A stretch of 64,000 nucleotides of DNA from Sinotaia quadrata (Eukaryota > Mollusca > Gastropoda > Architaenioglossa > Viviparidae): the NCBI GenBank assembly GCA_028829895.1, contig CM054177.1:29153564-29217563 (forward strand), in the 5' to 3' direction. Each line of letters starts with the position of its first letter. Within the stretch, counting starts at the first letter, position 1. Shown in pieces: positions 1 through 12,275 of the stretch. Below the pieces are notes generated by a model. That model was given only the letters and a program-made list of their open reading frames with translations. It did no database searches and was not told where the DNA came from. The translations under genes and the position numbers were made by a program.

Positions 1-403
1 CCATGGACAGGTCAAGAATGTACCATGGATACCAATCAAGAATGCCCCAATGGATACCAGTCAAGAATGCCCCAATGGATACCAGTCAAGAATGTACCAT
101 TTATACCAATCAAGAATGTCCCAATGGATACCAGTCAAGAATATACCATGGATACCAGTCAAGAATGTACCATGGATACCAGTCAAGAATGTATCATGAT
201 ACCAGTCAAGAATCTAAATTGGATACCGGTCAAGAATGTACCGTGGATACCAGTCAAGAATGTATCATGGATACCAGTCAAGAATGAACCATGGATACAG
301 TCAAGAATGTACCATGGATACCAGTCAAGAATGTACCATGGATACCAGTCAAGAATGTACCATGGATACCAATCAAGAATGTATCATGATACCAATCAAA
401 AAT
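1..403. repeat. 24-bp minisatellite, ~16 copies
   Basis: Tandem units of 24 bp with core GATACCAGTCAAGAATG run from the window edge, so the array probably extends further left. Because 24 is a multiple of three, each forward frame gives an 8-residue peptide repeat (MDTSQECT-like in one frame). Copies differ by point changes and single-base gaps that switch frames, which argues against selection on a protein. Confidence 0.95.
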
Positions 404-587
404 GAAATACAAAATAGATACATGGCAACTCAGAGGCCCAGTCCCTTCCTTCCCACTACAAGTCTCACATTTTGGTCGTGAACGTGAGTGCTTATAGAGA
501 CACTGGAAAATCTACTTGAGGGAGTGGACAACTTCAGAGCAAGCAGTGGGTTTTAAGGGTAAGGCAATTAGCAGAGAAACTGCTGAT

Positions 588-733
588 ACTGCTCATCATG
601 ACAAACATGACTACAGGTAGACTGATATCTGTGGTACAGCTCATCATGACAAACATGACTACAGATAACTGATATCTGTGGTACAGCTCATCATGACAAA
701 CATGACTACAGGTAGACTGATATATGTGGTACC
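588..733. repeat. 48-bp tandem repeat, 3 copies
   Basis: Three copies of a unit beginning GCTCATCATGACAAACATGA start at 591, 639 and 686. The second copy has a one-base deletion. The flanks are unrelated. Confidence 0.9.
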
Positions 734-1088
734 TAATCGGAATTTTAAAAATAGGGAATGATAATAATCTTCACAACATAGATCAGTGAAATGGATTTTA
801 TAATGAAACGTCAAAATTAGACTTAACTGCAAAAGGGCAATACAATTCATAATGAAATGACAACAGACTAAATGATGAAATTTCAATAAACTTCATAGAA
901 AATGTCAATACACTCAATGAAGGAAAAAAAGCAGGCTTCAGAACTGAACTGGGCTATATCGACTATACAACACATAAAGGTCAATTAAATGGGCCTTAGG
1001 CACAGAACTGGATTGTATCGCCTACACTACACATAAAAGTTATTTTTAAAAGTCTACTAAAAACACTTTAGTGGACCACATCAGCATA
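734..1088. other. Unannotated AT-rich spacer
   Basis: No ORF beyond 75 codons, no splice pattern and no repeat of note. It ends at an (AT)n run at about 1089-1106. Confidence 0.6.
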
Positions 1089-1106
1089 CTATATATATAT
1101 ATATAT

Positions 1107-1570
1107 GCGTTTAGCATCAGATGATGAACAGCTCATTTAGTGTTGGATGATGAACTGCTCATTTAGTGTTGGGTGATGAACAGCTCATTTAGTGTTGGAT
1201 GATGAACTGCTCATTTAGTGTTGGATGATGAACTGCTCATTTAGTGTTGGATGATGAACAGCTCATTTAGTGTTGGATGATGAACTGCTCATTTAGTGTT
1301 GGATGATGAACTGCTCATTTAGTGTTGGATGATGAACTGCTCATTTAGTGTTGGATGATGAACTGCTCATTTAGTGTTGGATGATGAACTGCTCATTTAG
1401 TGTTGGATGATGAACTGCTCGTTTAGTGTTGGATGATGAACAGCTCATTTAGTGTTGGATGATGAACTGTTCATTCACATCATATGATGTACAGCTCGTT
1501 CAGTATCAGATTATGAGCAGCTCGTTTTGTAGCAGAACAGTTCATTCATGGTCAGATGATGAACAGCGAT
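1107..1570. repeat. 26-bp minisatellite, ~14 copies plus diverged tail
   Basis: Units of 26 bp with core GATGATGAACTGCTCATTTA are almost identical to about 1470, then decay over roughly 100 bp. The main polymorphism is ACTG versus ACAG within the unit. A short (AT)n run abuts the left edge. Confidence 0.95.
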
Positions 1571-1891
1571 ATAACTATAAATATGGCCTTGTGTGCTACA
1601 GATCGCTCATGCTAAAGTTACCTTGGAAGTTGAAAATTGGAGAGTGTATGTCTTCGCTGCCAGAAGAAAATTAATCTCACCAAAGTGTAACTAAATCAAC
1701 TCAAAACCTTCATTTTCATCGACCTTCAAAATAGAAATCTCCCTCCCCAGAACTATTTCTATCACGTCAGAATAGAAATCTTCCTCCCCACGACAAATCT
1801 CTCCACTTCAGACTGGAAACTTTCATCCTCTCAACACTATATACCCACCCACCCACCCACCCATTCAGAAATTTAAAAAAAACTTCGCGCG
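1571..1891. other. Spacer with pyrimidine-rich degenerate repeats
   Basis: Loose repeats around TAGAAATCTCCCTCCCCA at 1731-1800 and a short (CCCA)n run at about 1846-1863. No gene seen. Confidence 0.55.
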
Positions 1892-2119
1892 ACACTTGTG
1901 ATTACGCCCGTCAATACCAAGCCGTGTCTTTTACTGATTTTCTCTAAGAGTTAGTCATTAGCACTACACTTGCAATTACGCCCGTCAGTACAAAGCCGTG
2001 TCTTTTACTGATTTTCTGTAAGAGTTAGTCATTAGCACTACACTTGTGATTACGCCCGTCAGTACAAAGCCGTGTCTTTTACTGATTTTCTCTAAGAGTT
2101 AGTCATTAGCACTACACGC
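1892..2119. repeat. 74-bp tandem repeat, 3 copies
   Basis: Copies start with ACACTTG at 1892, 1966 and 2040 and contain GATTACGCCCGTCA and AAGCCGTGTCTTTTACTG. They are nearly identical, which suggests recent duplication. Confidence 0.93.
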
Positions 2120-2525
2120 TGTTCGCATAAAAAAAATTGTTAGCATATTTGGGTACCCCAAAAAGCACAAATTGTTCATCAGAATCATAAATTTGTTAGG
2201 AGTATTGCTACAAGCACAATTGGTTATTGTATTCCTACATATGTTTTGGTCATTAGTATCACAAAATAACAGCATGCTATCCTCACGTGTTCATTATTAA
2301 TTACTTAACTTCTAATCATAAACATCTAGACATCTCTACTTTCTGTAGAGGTCATATGTTCCCCACAGGCGCAATGAAAACAACATCATGGTTGGCCTCA
2401 CCGCACTTGAACTATGCATGAACTATCAATGCACTGATTAAATGTCAACCCCGTGCACATTAAGTGACATCCTAATGATGCTCAATGATTATTGCCTACG
2501 GGTCGTTTCTACAGATTTATGTACA
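2120..2525. other. Unannotated spacer
   Basis: AT-rich unique sequence. No open frame, RNA gene or repeat that I can support. Confidence 0.55.
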
Positions 2526-2915
2526 GTCTTGTGGTCTACGTAATGTAGTGTACAAATAAATCCCTGTTAGTGTAGTCTTGTGGTTTACGTAATGTAGCGT
2601 ACAAATGTACAGATCCCTGTTAGTATAGTCTTGTGGTTTACGTAATGTAGCGTACAAATGTACAGATCCCTGTTAGTGTAGTCTTGTGGTTTACGTAATG
2701 TAGCGTACAAATGTACAGATCCCTGTTAGTGTAGTCTTGTGGTTTACGTAATGTAGCGTACAAATGTACAGATCCCTGTTAGTGTAGTCTTGTGGTCTAC
2801 GTAATGTAGAGTACAAATGTACAGATCCCTACAGTATTCAGGTCTACGTATTGTAGCGTACAAAAGTATAGATCCCTATAGTCTTCTGGTCTAAGTATTG
2901 TAGCGTACAAAAGCA
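2526..2915. repeat. 53-bp minisatellite, ~7 copies
   Basis: Units start GTCTTGTGGT at 2526, 2575, 2628, 2681, 2734 and 2787, then diverge. They contain ACGTAATGTAGCGTACAAAT and GATCCCTGTTAGTGTA. The central copies are near identical and the last two are clearly diverged. Confidence 0.93.
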
Positions 2916-3395
2916 TATTATGCGTCGAGCAGCGACATAAATGTAACAACAAAACAAGTAACACGTGTAACAACGTAAGACCGATAGTGGAAATGAGGGC
3001 CGAGAAGTAGCGAAAATACTTGCTGACAGCAGCACATGTTACGAGTACAAAGTGCTTTAGTATTATTTCCCATTTTTACCGGGTTTCAATATTGCAAGCA
3101 CTGAAAAGTTAAGTTCAAAGTCAACACTACCAACCTCAATCTAGGACCGGGGCTTGACCCTACTCTTACACACGCTCTTTGCTAAAGCCGCAAGTGTTTG
3201 GCGAGAGAAGACGAGCGATTCTGGAAAAGGCAGGCTGGGCTGGAATGAAGAAGCTACTGTGAAATGAAATCGTGACGTCAGGTATGCACTTGAAAGTTCT
3301 ACGATCTTGGAATTAGTCTCCTGGAAACACTTCCCAAAGTCGGCTTAAGGATTTTATGGTAAGCCAAGCGATTTGGTGGATAAGAGTAAATTTTT
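2916..3395. other. Spacer; weak tRNA-like SINE trace on minus strand
   Basis: Unique sequence. On the minus strand near 3140-3165 the stretch GGTCAAGCCCCGGTCC loosely resembles a tRNA B box, as in tRNA-derived SINEs, but the A box is unconvincing. No gene seen. Confidence 0.3.
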
Positions 3396-3442
3396 TATTT
3401 TTATTTTTTTTTTGGGGAGGGGGTGGGGGGGGGGGGCGGGAG
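3396..3442. repeat. T-run followed by long G-run
   Basis: A T-rich tract passes directly into GGGGAGGGGGTGGGG and a run of about twelve Gs. This is low-complexity DNA with several G runs of four or more in about 35 bp, enough for a G-quadruplex on the plus strand. Confidence 0.85.
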
Positions 3443-3968
3443 CGAAACTGGTTATAATTATCAGCAGATGAAGTGTTACTGAAGGGGCGTTTCAGTAAAA
3501 TTAGAGATTTTCAAGAAAGCAAATCTGGTCTGAGACTTTATTTCAATCATAAATATTCACACGCCTAAATTAAGTCGGCAAGCTACCCATGACACACACA
3601 CAAGCAAAAAGGAATGAAAGAAACAAATGTAATATTCTTTTAACGTTCAATTTCAACTTAATCACGATACTCCTTTGGGAGAACATTCAAAATTTGCTTC
3701 ATCTCAGAACTTTCTGTAGGATTTCTGTGCAAGGTGCATTTCCCTCTGACAGAATCAAAAATATTTTCTGCAACAAATCGGTCAAGAAGAGATGCCAGAG
3801 TCCTGCTTGAGGAAGCTTTAAAGACATTAACATAACAAGACCCTTCCAATTGTTAATACAGAGCTAGGGTTGGGATTAAGGTTAGGCTGCCTGGCAATTA
3901 CAGAAACAAGGTTATTGTGATTGTTTCCACATTTTTTCATGTAGGGTGGGTCGGGATTAATGTAAGTT
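3443..3968. other. Unannotated spacer
   Basis: Overlapping short frames on both strands at about 3589-3849 show no recognisable domain and no splice context. I see no gene. Confidence 0.5.
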
Positions 3969-4155
3969 CGTGATATTTAAAGACGTTTACATATTAGTGA
4001 TTCTTTTCCTATTAATGATATATAATGTTAGAGATGAAATTAAAGTAAGATATTTGATATTTACAGACATTCACATATTAATGTATCTATTCCTATTCAT
4101 GATATTTACGACTAGAATTGAGGTAAGGTGTTTGATATTTATAGACATTAAAAAA
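3969..4155. repeat. Degenerate ~80-bp tandem repeat, ~2.3 copies
   Basis: The pattern GATATTTA-AGAC-TT-ACATATTA followed by CTATTCCTATT recurs at about 3972, 4057 and 4134. Copies are clearly diverged, so this is an old array. Confidence 0.65.
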
Positions 4156-4560
4156 AATATTAATAAAAGTTACAGATATATAGGGTGTAGAGCAGGAATA
4201 CACGTTTGACATTATAACATTCGTGAACATTTCCAGTTCTTAACAAACAGGTATAATCCTGAGATCAAGGTAAGATGTATGACGCGATTAAAGTCACACA
4301 AATGTAAATTATGTTTCTGTCCTTAACGTACAAAGTTGTTGAAGATATGGAATAGCTTACAAACAACTTCCAAGTATTGTCAATGTACTGTATAACTGCA
4401 ACTTTGAGACTGCCATACATTTTATTTAGATGCATGTTGTTAACAATCTGATATGTCTGTTCTTTCAAATCTTACTTACTAGTGTTCTTGTTGTTCTAGC
4501 TCATATCTTTGTTATTCTGACACTTGTTTATTGTTCTAACTGTAACGTATGGTTTTGTTA
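4156..4560. other. Unannotated AT-rich spacer
   Basis: No gene seen. The last ~100 bp has loose GTTCTAACT repeats leading into the next array. Confidence 0.5.
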
Positions 4561-5450
4561 TAACTGATTTATGTATCTGTTCTAACTCTGATTTATGTCT
4601 GCTCTAACTCTGGGTTGTTATAAATCTGAGTAAGTGTGTTTATATAAATCGTTATAAACCTGACTTCAGTGTCTGGTTTTTTTTAATAAATAGACTGATA
4701 TGTCTGACCTGACTTAAGTTCTGTTTTTATACATCGATTGATATATCATATTAAACCCGACTTAAGTGTCTGTTTTTATAAATCGATTGATATATAGTTA
4801 TAAACCCGACTTAAGTGTTTGATTTTATCAATAGATTAATACATCATTATAAACCTGACTTAAGTTTTTATAAAGTGATTAATATACCGTTATAAACCTG
4901 ACTTAAGTGTCTTTTTTAATAAAGTGATTAATATCTCATTATAAACCTGGCTCAAGTGTCCGTTTATATAAAGTGATTAATATATCGTTATAAACCCGAC
5001 TTAAGTGTCCGTTTATATAAAGTGATTAATATACCGTTATAAACCTGACTTAAGTGTCTTTTTTAATAAAGTGATTAATATCTCATTATAAACCCGACTT
5101 AAGTGTCCGTTTATATAAAGTGATTAATATATCGTTATAAACCCGACTTAAGTGTCCGTTTATATAAAGTGATTAATATACCGTTATAAACCCGACTTAA
5201 GTGTCTGATTTTATATTGTGATTAATATATCGTTATAAACCCGACTTAAGTGTCTGATTTTATATTGTGATTAATATATCGTTATAAACCCGACTTAAGC
5301 GTTTGTTTTATAATGTGATTAATATGTCGTTATAAACCTGACTTAAGTTCTGTGTTTTACATCGATTGATAGATATATCGTTATAAACCCGACTTAAAGG
5401 TCTGTTTTTATAAAGTGATTAATATATCGTTATAAACCTGACCTGATAGC
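4561..5450. repeat. 49-bp AT-rich satellite-like array, ~17 copies
   Basis: Units contain GTTATAAACCCGACTTAAGT then AAAGTGATTAATAT. The period is 49 bp. A variant with CTTTTTTAATAAAG occurs at 4911 and again at 5058, exactly 147 bp (three units) apart, so blocks of three units were duplicated together. The left edge (4561-4740) is diverged. Confidence 0.93.
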
Positions 5451-5710
5451 CCATTAATGCAGAACTGATGTAAGTCCATTCTTACATTTAAAAAAAAAAA
5501 TGCGACCTCAAGGCAGGCCACGAGACAATGTTAGACTGCCATATGTTGACATCAACATCAAAATGGTCCTGTCATTCGTAGTAGCAATATTTATTAAGAA
5601 AGAGAAATCCTTTAGGGTGCTGTATTTATTATACAGTTAAATATTGTTGAATTATTTAAAAGTAATTTTACAAAATAAAAATAAACAAAATTACACCGCA
5701 AAGTGAACTC
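5451..5710. other. Unannotated AT-rich spacer
   Basis: Contains an A9 run near 5491 and nothing else of note. Confidence 0.5.
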
Positions 5711-5957
5711 AGAAAGTCGTGACTGTTTCATCGGTCACGCTGTGTCGGTTATTCTATGACTGTGTCGGTCGTGCTATGGCTGTGTCGGTTATTCTGTGAC
5801 TGTGTCGGTTATTCTGTGACTGTGTCGGTCGTGCTAAGGATGTGTCGGTTATTCTATGACTGTGTCGGTCGTGCTATGGCTGTGTCGGTTATTCTGTGAC
5901 TGTGTCGGTCGTGCTAAGGATGTGTCGGTTATTCTATGACTGTGTCGGTCACGCTGA
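5711..5957. repeat. 20-bp minisatellite, ~12 copies, two unit types
   Basis: Units TGTGTCGGTTATTCTATGAC and TGTGTCGGTCGTGCTATGGC are interspersed, partly alternating to give a 40-bp period. Each unit has at least one CpG. Confidence 0.95.
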
Positions 5958-6344
5958 CATGAACGGAGTATATGAGGAAATGGAAAAGGTCAAAGTTTAC
6001 TCGTTGCCGCAATGAAAATTTGGATAGTATCAATATTTTAAAGATAATCAATCTATTTATATTTTAATGTGTCTATTTTCTATTTGTTTTCTTTTAATTA
6101 TTTCAAGAAATCTTTAACATATTGCTGATATGATCACAAAATCATATTATTCAAGACATCTAAATTTTTTAATTTTTTTGTTGGGGGGTGAAGTTCCATT
6201 TTAAGATTCAAAGATACAATTCAGAAAGAATCTTCATGAAACAGAGGTTTGTTTGTTTTTTTAAAAAAATATTAAAATGTTGTTGCTGTTAAATGGCAGA
6301 TCCTGTCCTTGTTTTTATTTTGTTTGCTCTGGTTCTGGTTAAAA
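5958..6344. other. Unannotated AT-rich spacer
   Basis: T- and A-runs only. No gene, RNA or repeat that I can support. Confidence 0.5.
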
Positions 6345-7016
6345 CACACTAAAACAAAAAATTAAAAGGAAACAAAAAACAAACACTTGAATAAAACACA
6401 AAATGAAACAGTCAAAAAGTATACAAAAGTTAAACGAAAATGATGATGAAATGTCAAATATAACACATGAGAACAGAAAAAATGCATACCAAAAATAAAT
6501 AGTCAAAACCATACCAAAATAAATAATCAAAACCATACCAAAATAAATAGTCAAAACCATACCAAAATAAATAGTCAAAACCATACCAAAATAAATATCA
6601 AAAGTACATAAAAACAATCTGAAATGCACCCAAAACAAACATTTAAAATCCATCATCTAACATACCAAAACAAAGTAAAAATATACACCTAACCAAACAG
6701 ACGAAAATACTCACCTAAATAAACAGTTAAATAACTCATCAAACATTTAAACAAACAACTATAAGATACACCAAACACAACTTAAAATAACATATTTTAA
6801 AAACACACCAACACAGCTACTAACAAACCTACTAACCTACAATAACCAGACAAACACACAAGAACAGACACCCCCCAAAAAAAAATCCAAAACAAACAAA
6901 AGTTAACAAGAAACCCAGTCAAAAATCACACCAAAATAAACATTTAAAATCACACCATTTAAATTTAAATTCACACCAAAATAAACATTTAAAATCACAC
7001 CAAAATAAACAGGAAA
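6345..7016. repeat. A/C-rich low-complexity tract with 24-bp array
   Basis: Almost G-free plus strand. Inside, about five 24-bp units with core CATACCAAAATAAATAGTCA lie at 6485-6600, and looser units with ATCACACCAAAATAAACATT at about 6928-7010. The minus-strand frame at 6339-6656 is this repeat translated and is not a protein. Confidence 0.85.
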
Positions 7017-7420
7017 ATAGTCTCAGCAAACAAGTGGTACGTGATATATGTTATCTTGTCTGCACAATGACCCAAACTTGCAATCACTTGGGAACGGCAG
7101 TAGAGTGATATTGACAGGTACTTAACATGTGTCACTCTTCACACATAGGGCACGTGACATTTACAATTCGCCGTCATTAAAAAAAGAAAATCGATATAAC
7201 CATAGACATATAACAACAAATGCATACTGTTTACTATTTCCATAATATAATGAAATGATGACAAAGTTTATGTCCTCAATTCTCTGCATTGTATACCCAA
7301 TTATGGTTATGTCTCATCACTCTTAAAATAAAATCCAGTCAACTGTTCCATATATGACGTAAGTGAAATACATATTATCTGGTGTATCTATCGTCATGCT
7401 CCCAAAATATTCACACACGA
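7017..7420. other. Unannotated spacer
   Basis: Unique AT-rich sequence. No supported feature. Confidence 0.5.
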
Positions 7421-8330
7421 AGTATAATAATTAAATAATTATAGTCTCGAGTGTTAAATGTGTAAGAATTAGCATTTTATAGACTCGAGTTTTAAGATGT
7501 ACGAATTTACATAATTATAGACTCAAGTGTTAAAGATATTAGAGGTATAACAATTAACATTAACACTCAAGTCATAAGTGTTAAAGGTGTAAGAATTAAC
7601 ATAATTATAGACTCACTGTTAAAGGTGTACAAATTAACATTATTAAAAACTCAAGTGTTAAAGGTGTAAAAATAAACATTATTATAGGCTCGAGTATTAA
7701 AGGTGTAAGAATTAACATAAATTGTATTATAGACTTAAGTGTTAAAGGTGTGAGAATTAAAGTAATTATAGACTCAACTGTTAATGGTGTACGAATTAAT
7801 ACCGTTATAAACTAAAGTGTTAAAGGAATAAAAATTAACATAGTTATAGACTTAAGTGCTAAAGGTGTCAGAATTAGTGTAATTATAGACTTAAGTCTTA
7901 AAGATGTAAGTATTAAGATGTACTAAAGATGTAAGAATTAAAGTAATTATAAACTCAAGTGTTAAAAGGTGTAAGAGTTAAGGTAATCATAGACTCAAGT
8001 TTTAAAGGTATAAAAATTAACGTAATTATAGACTCAAATGTTAAATGTATAAGAATTAACGCAATCCTAGATTCAAGTGTCATATATATAATAAACTTAA
8101 TTAAAGCTCAAATATTAAATTTACAATAATTAACGTAATTATTGACTCAATTGTTAAAGGTGTAAGAATTAATGTAATTATACTCTCAAGTGTAAGGTGT
8201 AAGAATTAACGTAATTATAGACTCAAGTGTTAATAAACGTATAACAATTAACGTACTGTGATAATAGACTTCCTGTTAAAGGCGAAAAGAATTAATCTTT
8301 TAATTATTCTTGTTAACGGTGTAAGGAATA
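7421..8330. repeat. ~39-40-bp degenerate minisatellite, ~20 copies
   Basis: The pattern TTATAGACTCAAGTGTTAAA then GGTGTAAGAATTAACGTAA recurs about every 39-40 bp. Copies carry many substitutions and small indels, so this is an old, poorly homogenised array. Confidence 0.88.
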
Positions 8331-8400
8331 CATGACGGATGTAATTACTGAACCAAGACCTTTAAGGACTACAAAAATAATTCATGTCATTAAAGACTTA

Positions 8401-8630
8401 AGTGTTCAAGTTGTAATAATTAAATGTCCGACATAAATACAAAACAACCTGTTATTAAAAAAATAATCAATAAGTGCTCAAGTTGTAATAATTAAATGTC
8501 CGACATAAATACAAAATAACCTGTTATTAAAAAAATAATCAATGAGTGCTCAAGTTGTAATAATTAAATGTCCGACATAAATACAAAAAATAACCTGTTA
8601 TTAAAAAAATAATCAATGAGTGCCGTTCGT
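8401..8630. repeat. 72-bp tandem repeat, 3 copies
   Basis: Copies are aligned on AGTTGTAATAATTAAATG at 8409, 8481 and 8553 and include GTCCGACATAAATACAAAA. They are nearly identical. Confidence 0.93.
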
Positions 8631-10003
8631 ATATTACAGACTCGCGGGTTAGACTCAATAGAATTATAAATACGAATTAAAAGACGCACATATTACAGGG
8701 TTAATGAAAAATGAAAAATGAAAAAAATAAATTACAACTAGGCCCAAAATTGTAAACTAACGACTAATGGCAAAAAAATTAAAAAAAAGAATTCACTGAA
8801 AAGCATAATTTAAAAATAAAACTAACCTGTTAGAGCATTTTAAACACACACAAATGATACACATAATCAACTGACCAACCTGTGATAGAAAAAAGAATTG
8901 AATTGTCGCATCATTGGGCAGATGGTCGGAAGTAGTGGAGCGAGGTTTTGTTAAATGTCCTTGTAACTCAAATCTGGCGTACACAGTGGAGCAAGTAAAT
9001 TAGGTTATATTAATGACTCTGTGTGAATACATTTCCTCATTCTCGAAAAGTCGGCCTTTGAGGCAGTAAGCACGAGAAAAGCGGTCAGACTCTTTGATAC
9101 GGCGTGACACCTGACACGTGTGTCAACAAGGTCGGTCTCCTGAGATCGCGCTCTCTAGTCGCAGAGACAAGCAAAGACAAGATAATGACCGAGCGAAGAA
9201 AGTGCTAGTGCTGTCGGTGTCACTTTCATTTCATTTTATTATGCTGCTTTCCTGAAGTCTTTGAAAGCAACTGACGAACTGTTGACGCTTGGATGGCTTG
9301 GCTCTAATGCAGCAAGGAATTGAAACCACATGGGCAATTCTTCAAATCGCTCGCGCGCTCAGCTTTTTTGCACACGAGTCTAATCAGAAACACTACAGCG
9401 ACACTGCGCGGTAACGACAGTATATTCCAAGGGGACAAACAAAGTACGAGAGGGAGACAGATCGCCCACCGAGAGCTGAGGGTGGGGACGGAAAGGGAAG
9501 AAAGATTAGGTATATGTATATAAATCTTACAAACCGAAGCGCAGCAAATTGTGCAAATGTTGGGAAGGGAAACAAAAAACGGCGCCAATCCACACAAGCA
9601 ATTACGTGGCCGTCGCTTTTGTTCGTGAAATCAATTTATAACAAGAACTTGCAATAAATTTAGCATTATAATAAAGCTGAAGTGGGTGTGAATGTCATTT
9701 ACTGTTCAATAGTTTCGGCGGTGATGAGACAACTTGAAATTGGGCGGTTTTCATGGCTTGTGCTGTTTGTCCTTGACTCCGTTATTTTCTTTAAACATTT
9801 ATTGATATGTACGGTAACAAATTTGAGTCTTCTTTTGAGATTAAAGTTAATTTGCGCAAGTTTTTTTTTTCACTGAGAAACTCTATTTTTTAAAAATATT
9901 AGATCATTTATCTTCACCCCTTAAAATTATATGTCCTTGAAACGTTTGATCCCAGACGCAAAATAAGTACAGAAACATTTGAAATAAGTGCATAGAATCA
10001 CGC
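8631..10003. other. Long unique stretch, no recognisable gene
   Basis: CpG is common at 9060-9640. Several short frames overlap on both strands at 9304-9597, none with a domain I recognise and none clearly flanked by splice sites. A promoter or non-coding first exon is possible here, but nothing in the sequence proves it. Confidence 0.4.
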
Positions 10004-10032
10004 CTGTGTGTGTGTGTGTGTGGTGTGTGTGT

Positions 10033-10107
<75 letters not shown>
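10004..10107. repeat. (TG)n microsatellite
   Basis: Roughly 100 bp of TG dinucleotide with a few GTGG and GCGT interruptions. It is translated on the minus strand as a His/Thr peptide, which is not a protein. Confidence 0.97.
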
Positions 10108-10109
<2 letters not shown>

Positions 10110-10239
10110 AGGGTGCCTGTATTTGAGAGAGAGCTGGGTTAGCTTTTATTTTGGCTATAACTAGAGAAAAATGTAGGTCCTATTATTGTTATCAGACATG
10201 ATCGTACGTTAAGTTTAAGGTATTTAATCGTATTTAAAT

Positions 10240-10860
10240 ACTATTGTGTTGTTGTCAGTACTATATGTACAATAACGGATATTTTTTTTTTAAATCATTG
10301 TGCTATTGTCAATACTATTATACAGGTATGGGTATTTATTTCTTTACTATTGTTATTGTCAGTACTATATATATATATACAATAACGAATATTTATTTCT
10401 ATACTATTGTATTATTATCAGTACTATATATACAGGTATGGGTATTAACTCTATTGAGTTATTGTCAATACTATTATATACAGGTACGGGTATTTATTTC
10501 TATACTATTGTATTATTGTCAGTACTATATATACAGGTATGGGTATTAACTATATTGTGTTATTATCAGTACTATATGTACAGGTATGGGTATTAACTCT
10601 ATTGAGTTATTGTCAGTACTATTATATACAGGTATGGGTATTAACTCTATTGTGTTATTATCAGTACTATATGTACAGGTATGGGTATTAACTCTATTGA
10701 GTTATTGTCAGTACTATTATATACAGGTATGGGTATTTATTTCTATACTATTGTATTATTATCAGTACTATATATACGGGTACGGGTATTAACTCTGTTG
10801 AGTTATTGTCAGTAGTATATATACGGGTACGGGTATTTATTTCTATACCGTTGTGGTCAA
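10240..10860. repeat. ~50-bp AT-rich minisatellite, ~12 copies, two unit types
   Basis: Units share GTCAGTACTATATATACAGG then TATGGGTATT. Two types follow this core: TAACTCTATTGAGTTATT and TATTTCTATACTATTGTATT. They are intermixed, suggesting a former longer unit. Confidence 0.9.
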
Positions 10861-11369
10861 TACCGTGGTCCTCGTGAAAAGTGTGTCAAGTACTGAAATA
10901 AATAGAATTAAGTGAATGATAAAAATGAGCAAATTAAGGACGTTAGGACGTTACCCACATTTAATAATGTGTATGTGTTTAAAATGTTCTATTCAGAAAA
11001 TCCGAATCCAACGACCTCGTAAATAAATGAAATAATGATTATGATGATGGTGGTGAGAAAAGTAGTTAGAACAACAACAATAATGGAGTGTTTGAAGTGC
11101 TTTCACACACACGGGCACAATTCGAAAATCCCGAAACAGGTAACGGGTGTCTAGAGAACTAAAACTCCAAGGACTATATCTGTACCCTCCTTTCCCACCG
11201 TCTATATGCGAGTCTGGGGTTTAGACTTCGCTGTCACCTAACTGTAAATCATCTTATTTTGGAGGTTTTATTAATCATTTCACCTCTCTAGACTAATGGG
11301 TTTTGGGGATGTACCTATTGCAGACTTGTGACGGAGTCTTTTCCGTGGAGAGGTAAATCATGAAGGAGT
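10861..11369. other. Unannotated spacer
   Basis: Unique sequence with some short ACAACAA runs near 11070. No gene that I can support. Confidence 0.5.
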
Positions 11370-11640
11370 CACTTCAGGGGAAAGATCAAGCATGATGGTG
11401 CCACTACAGGGAAGAGGTCAAACATGATGGTGCCACTACAGGGAAGAGGTCAAACATGATGGTGCCACTACAGGGAAGAGGTCAAACATGATGGTGCCAC
11501 TACAGGGAAGAGTCAAACATTATGGCGTCACTACAGGGAAGAGGTCAAACATGATGGTGCCACTACAGGGAAGAGGTCACACATGATGGGGTCACTATTG
11601 GGAAGAGGTCAAGCGTGACGCAGTCTTTTCTGTCGAGTGG
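11370..11640. repeat. 32-bp minisatellite, ~8 copies
   Basis: Units contain CATGATGGTGCCACTACAGG then GAAGAGGTCAAA. Central copies are identical. Edge copies (for example with GGGTCACTATTGGG) are diverged. Confidence 0.94.
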
Positions 11641-11989
11641 TAAAGCATGAATGAGTCTTTTCATCTGTCTTTAATCTATATTTAGCGAGCCCCCATTCAC
11701 CCACTTTCTTCTCCAAAGTAAGGTTATCAACATGTGTAAGAAGGTCAATAAATTTATTAAATCAACAATCAAAAATACATATGAAAGAAGTTTTCCAACT
11801 ATGTAAATATTGTAAGATGGTAAATGTTGTCTTAATGTTGCGGAAGAGACGCATATCTGCCAAGTGAAAGAGACAAGTCGTGTCTTCTGGAGAATTATTA
11901 ATAACTTAAATTAAGATTCTCATCACTGGTACCTAGTTATGAATGATTAATTAATAAATAATAATAATAATCATTAATTAAGTGGTGTT
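11641..11989. other. Unannotated AT-rich spacer
   Basis: Contains a short AATAAT run at about 11955-11973. No gene seen. Confidence 0.5.
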
Positions 11990-12275
11990 GGCGTCACAGA
12001 ATGAAATGGCAGAAATCTGACAGGCCTGTCTCGTCATCTAATTTCAGGAGAAATTATTTATAGATTGCTCAAGTAGAATGAAATGGCAGAAATCTGACAG
12101 GTCTGCCTTGTCATTTAATTTCAGGAGAAACTTATTCATAGATTTCTCACGTAAAATGAAATGGCAGAAATCTGAAAGGACAGCCTTATGATCTATTTTC
12201 AGGAGAAACCTATTTATAGATTGCTCACGTAGAAGGAAATAGCAAAAATCTGACGGGACAGCCTTGTCCAAACAC
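11990..12275. repeat. 78-bp tandem repeat, ~3.6 copies
   Basis: Copies start near ATGAAATGGCAGAAATCTGA at 12000, 12078 and 12156, with a diverged copy at about 12233. Each has TTTCAGGAGAAA and TATAGATTGCTCACGTA. As 78 is a multiple of three, the minus strand reads as a 26-residue repeat peptide. Confidence 0.92.

Noticed and set aside
3130..3215. tRNA gene or tRNA-derived SINE on the minus strand
   Set aside because: Only a partial B-box-like stretch is visible. I could not fold a cloverleaf or find a convincing A box or tail.
9304..9597. Overlapping 97-, 67- and 66-codon frames as a gene
   Set aside because: Frames are open on both strands in balanced-composition DNA, without a domain, a signal or splice sites. 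Chance is sufficient.
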